Shown here: positions 61,683 through 64,000 of the stretch, in pieces | Position numbering within the stretch: the stretch's first letter is position 1 | How the letters are laid out: each line of letters opens with the position of its first letter | Assembly (NCBI GenBank): GCA_947652115.1 | Contig: OX393564.1 | Coordinates: 11,960,102 to 12,024,101, forward strand | Direction: 5' to 3' | Length of the DNA: 64,000 nucleotides | From: Blastomussa wellsi | Taxonomy: Eukaryota; Cnidaria; Anthozoa; Scleractinia; Plerogyridae | The notes under the pieces: model-generated | What the model was told of the DNA's origin: nothing | What the model saw: the letters and a program-made list of their open reading frames with translations, nothing else | The model's database searches: none | Position numbers and translations under genes: made by a program

Positions 61683-63540
61683 CTATCTTTTTTTCACATA
61701 GAATATCTCTCTGATCTTGGCCTTATAAACCCGTAAAGACGGAATCACAGATTTCAATTTACATTTATAAATATAAAACTTAGCTATTAATATTGTATGA
61801 TTTAGAATAATAAAGTCCTCCTCTACATTAAAAACTCCAAAAAAGATATCTGTTAATGTAAAGGATTGATGCTTAATGTTACATTCACCAAGCCAAGAAC
61901 AGAAAGCTTCCCAAAACGTTCTTGTCACATTGCAGTTGAAAAATAGATGTTCGAAGGATTCAATCTCGTGTTGACAAAATGTACACAAGGGCGAGTCCGT
62001 CATTTTTAACCTAAACAATTTTTCATTGGTAAATACTATGTTATTTAATATCTTGTACTGAAATTCTCTAATCTTAGCTTCAATCATGACTGTGAAAGGC
62101 AAGGAGTATATTTTCTTCCAGTCAAAGTCAAACTGTGGGAACTTTTCTTTAAACTTTTTTTGAGCAGTTGGAGGGACTTGCTTCTTACTTTTAAATTCAT
62201 TGTAAAGCCATTTGGACGAAACATTTGATAAAGCCACCTCAAAATCTTCCATTCTTAAATAAATTATGTTGTCGATATAAGAAGGGAGGTGTTGCGTGCT
62301 TTGTCTAATGATCTGTTTCCATTCACAAGGGATTGCGTCGACGATGCTCATTAATTTAAAAAGCTCTACTGGAGACAGATTTGCATTTAACACCTTCACA
62401 CCCTTTAGAAAAATTCCAGTGTCAGAAATAAGATCACCAACAGTGACAATTCCCTTAGTAAAACAATGTTTTTCAAAAAACGAGAACTTTTGAGTAGTAA
62501 TATTCTTATTATTCCATATAACCTGATGGATAACATCCCCGTACGATTGTATCAAAGTCTGGTTTAAGAAGGACCAGGCGTCAAGACATTCTTTATAAAA
62601 GGTTGGAAGGTAAATAGGTAACTTTTTTGTATCAAAGTTACACTTAAGAATAAATTCGCCGCCTATCTGAGAGAGAAAATAATTCAGTGTTATTTTCCAA
62701 GAGCTAGAATTATTCTTATCCGCAAATCTTTTTAATACCATTACCCTCTGTGCACGGATCATAGACTGAATATCCAACATCCTAAGACCACCGTCTTCAA
62801 TATCATTGATAAGAGCGACACGTTTAATTTTGTTGTTACCTTTCCAAATAAAACGGTAAATCAGACTGTTGATCTCTTTGATAAAGTCTTCTGTCACTGT
62901 AATCAGCGAAGCTTTACTGAAAACTTTGGGAATAATGAACGCTTTAGCAATTTGTATCCTTCAGTTCCTAGTAATGTAAGTCCTCTCCATTTCCACATAT
63001 TCAATATGTCTTTAATAGACTTGATAATTGACTCACAATTTGCTTTCATCCTTAACGACACATTGTAATCGAAAACTATTCCCAGAATTTTAATTGATGT
63101 TCGGACTTTATGCGGATAATGAGTTTGATCAAGACGATGATTGCCAATGGCAAAGATTTCTGTTTTCTCTTTGTTTACCTTGAGATTAGAGAATCTAGAG
63201 AACAAGAAAAAGAAGGTATGATTTAAAGAGTCGAAAGCTTTTTCAAAATCGACTGCCATGAGCACTCCTGCACAATTTGTAAACTGAGCAAAATCAAGTA
63301 CATCTTCAATCGTCCGAACTCCGTCCACTATTGATCTCCCCTAAAACCATTCTGGTTAGGATGAATCAGATTAGGTAGAATTTGTTCTAATCTTCTTGCA
63401 ATTGCTTTAGATGCAATTTTGACATCCACGTTAATCAAAGATATCGGTCTCCAGTTTTTGATAAATCGTCTATCTTTGTCTTTCTTTTCTAGCAAAGTAA
63501 TCATAGCCTGTTTCTGGGAGTTTGATAGTTGTCCCTGTTT
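61683..63540 (-). pseudogene. Decayed L1/Tx1-like LINE (RT and C-terminal region)
   Basis: Reading leftward, from about 63540 the RT segments LSNSQKQAMITLLEKK and NWRPISLINVDVKIASKAI are clear. A frameshift follows near 63340, before VDGVRTIEDVLDFAQF and motif A AVDFEKAFDSLNH. An internal deletion near 63205 then jumps to the motif D-like LKVNKEKTEIFAIG, so motif B and the catalytic YADD/FADD are gone. A second frameshift near 62920 leads to the long C-terminal frame 62897-61683 (404 codons; its first codon is GTG, so it is not a true start). That frame contains FIWKGNNKIKR, DGGLRMLDI and a Cys/His motif CTFCQHEIESFEHLFFNC typical of L1/Tx1 C-termini. Inactive. Confidence 0.85.
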
Positions 63541-64000
63541 GTGAGCGAAATTTCAGCCATTTTTGATGCAAATTTCTGGCTGTTTTTCTTTTGGTGCATA
63601 TCTCTAATTGGTGGCATCCCTCTAAATGCCTGCTCTTTTCTGGACTCCGCCGCTTCTGTCTAATTGGTAGAACGTGACAGTGGGTGTTCTTCTTCCAAGT
63701 AGTAATCTCTGAGTCAAACAAATACAACCTCGGAGCTCAACCGTTTTCACATCTTCGCCCAAGTGGAAGAAGCGAGCAAAAAGCGAGCTTGTTTCACTTG
63801 GGCGAAGATGTGAACACGGTTGAGCGACGAGGTGGTATTTGTTTGACTCAGAGATTTCTTCTGCACCGGTGCAAACAGCAGAAGTGGTGAGAAAAAGCGG
63901 TACAGTTATCCAAACAAATTTAAAAAAGAGAAAAACAAGTCGGGAACTGCTGACTTGGGAGGTTTGAAAGTACATGTACAATACTGCGCTTACCTTGTGC
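63541..64000. other. Non-coding right end of the window
   Basis: Apart from the foldback at 63704-63856 I see no gene. ORFs on both strands here are alike because the DNA is palindromic. Confidence 0.5.
63704..63856. repeat. Foldback hairpin with arms of about 61 bp
   Basis: The left arm 63704-63764 (AATCTCTGAGTCAAACAAAT through CATCTTCGCCCAAGTG) is nearly the reverse complement of the right arm 63795-63856 (CACTTGGGCGAAGATGTG through ATTTGTTTGACTCAGAGATT). The loop of 30 bp contains the direct repeat AGCGAGC twice. It is probably a foldback or MITE-type element, or an inverted duplication. No target-site duplication was identified. Confidence 0.75.

Noticed and set aside
63600..63727. tRNA-like words TCTAATTGGTAGAAC near 63650
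   Set aside because: There is no matching B box (GGTTCGANTCC) or foldable acceptor stem at the right distance.

Overview
The window reads as repeat-rich animal (metazoan) nuclear DNA. The evidence is two LINE clades typical of animals (an RTE-like element with a triplet tail and an L1/Tx1-like remnant), a spliced last exon of a Myb/SANT-like gene, large satellite arrays, and no bacterial operon or plausible prokaryotic gene. An aquatic invertebrate, perhaps a cnidarian, is my guess from the style of the LINE proteins; nothing in the sequence proves it.

Layout. (1) 1-30242: one continuous satellite of roughly 92-94 bp monomers, about 325 copies, running off the left edge. It carries kilobase-scale higher-order duplications. 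(2) 30243-33543: low-copy DNA with the last exon of a Myb/SANT-like gene (31224-31450), a putative MITE (32535-32749), and a second copy of the same exon (33296-33543) that has lost its splice acceptor. (3) 33544-57768: a composite tandem array. The exon copy has become a 218-bp satellite monomer. One 5'-truncated RTE-like LINE (2383 bp, minus strand) inserted into one monomer, and the LINE plus 4 or 5 monomers was then amplified together to seven full LINE copies and a truncated eighth. All copies share the same insertion point and the same 15-bp target-site duplication. (4) 57769-58627: low-copy non-coding DNA with a strong hairpin. (5) 58628-61443: a compact minus-strand cassette. It has a 168-aa proline-rich ORF, a 582-aa ORF with a motif order reminiscent of Rep_trans-type replication initiators, and an in-frame continuation of about 222 codons behind a single TGA. 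(6) 61683-63540: a decayed L1/Tx1-like LINE with frameshifts and an internal deletion removing the catalytic core. (7) 63541-64000: non-coding DNA with a long foldback hairpin.

The two most unusual items are the composite exon-satellite-LINE array, whose history can be read step by step, and the compact 58.6-61.4 kb cassette, whose family I do not recognise with certainty. All the array structure depends on correct assembly.
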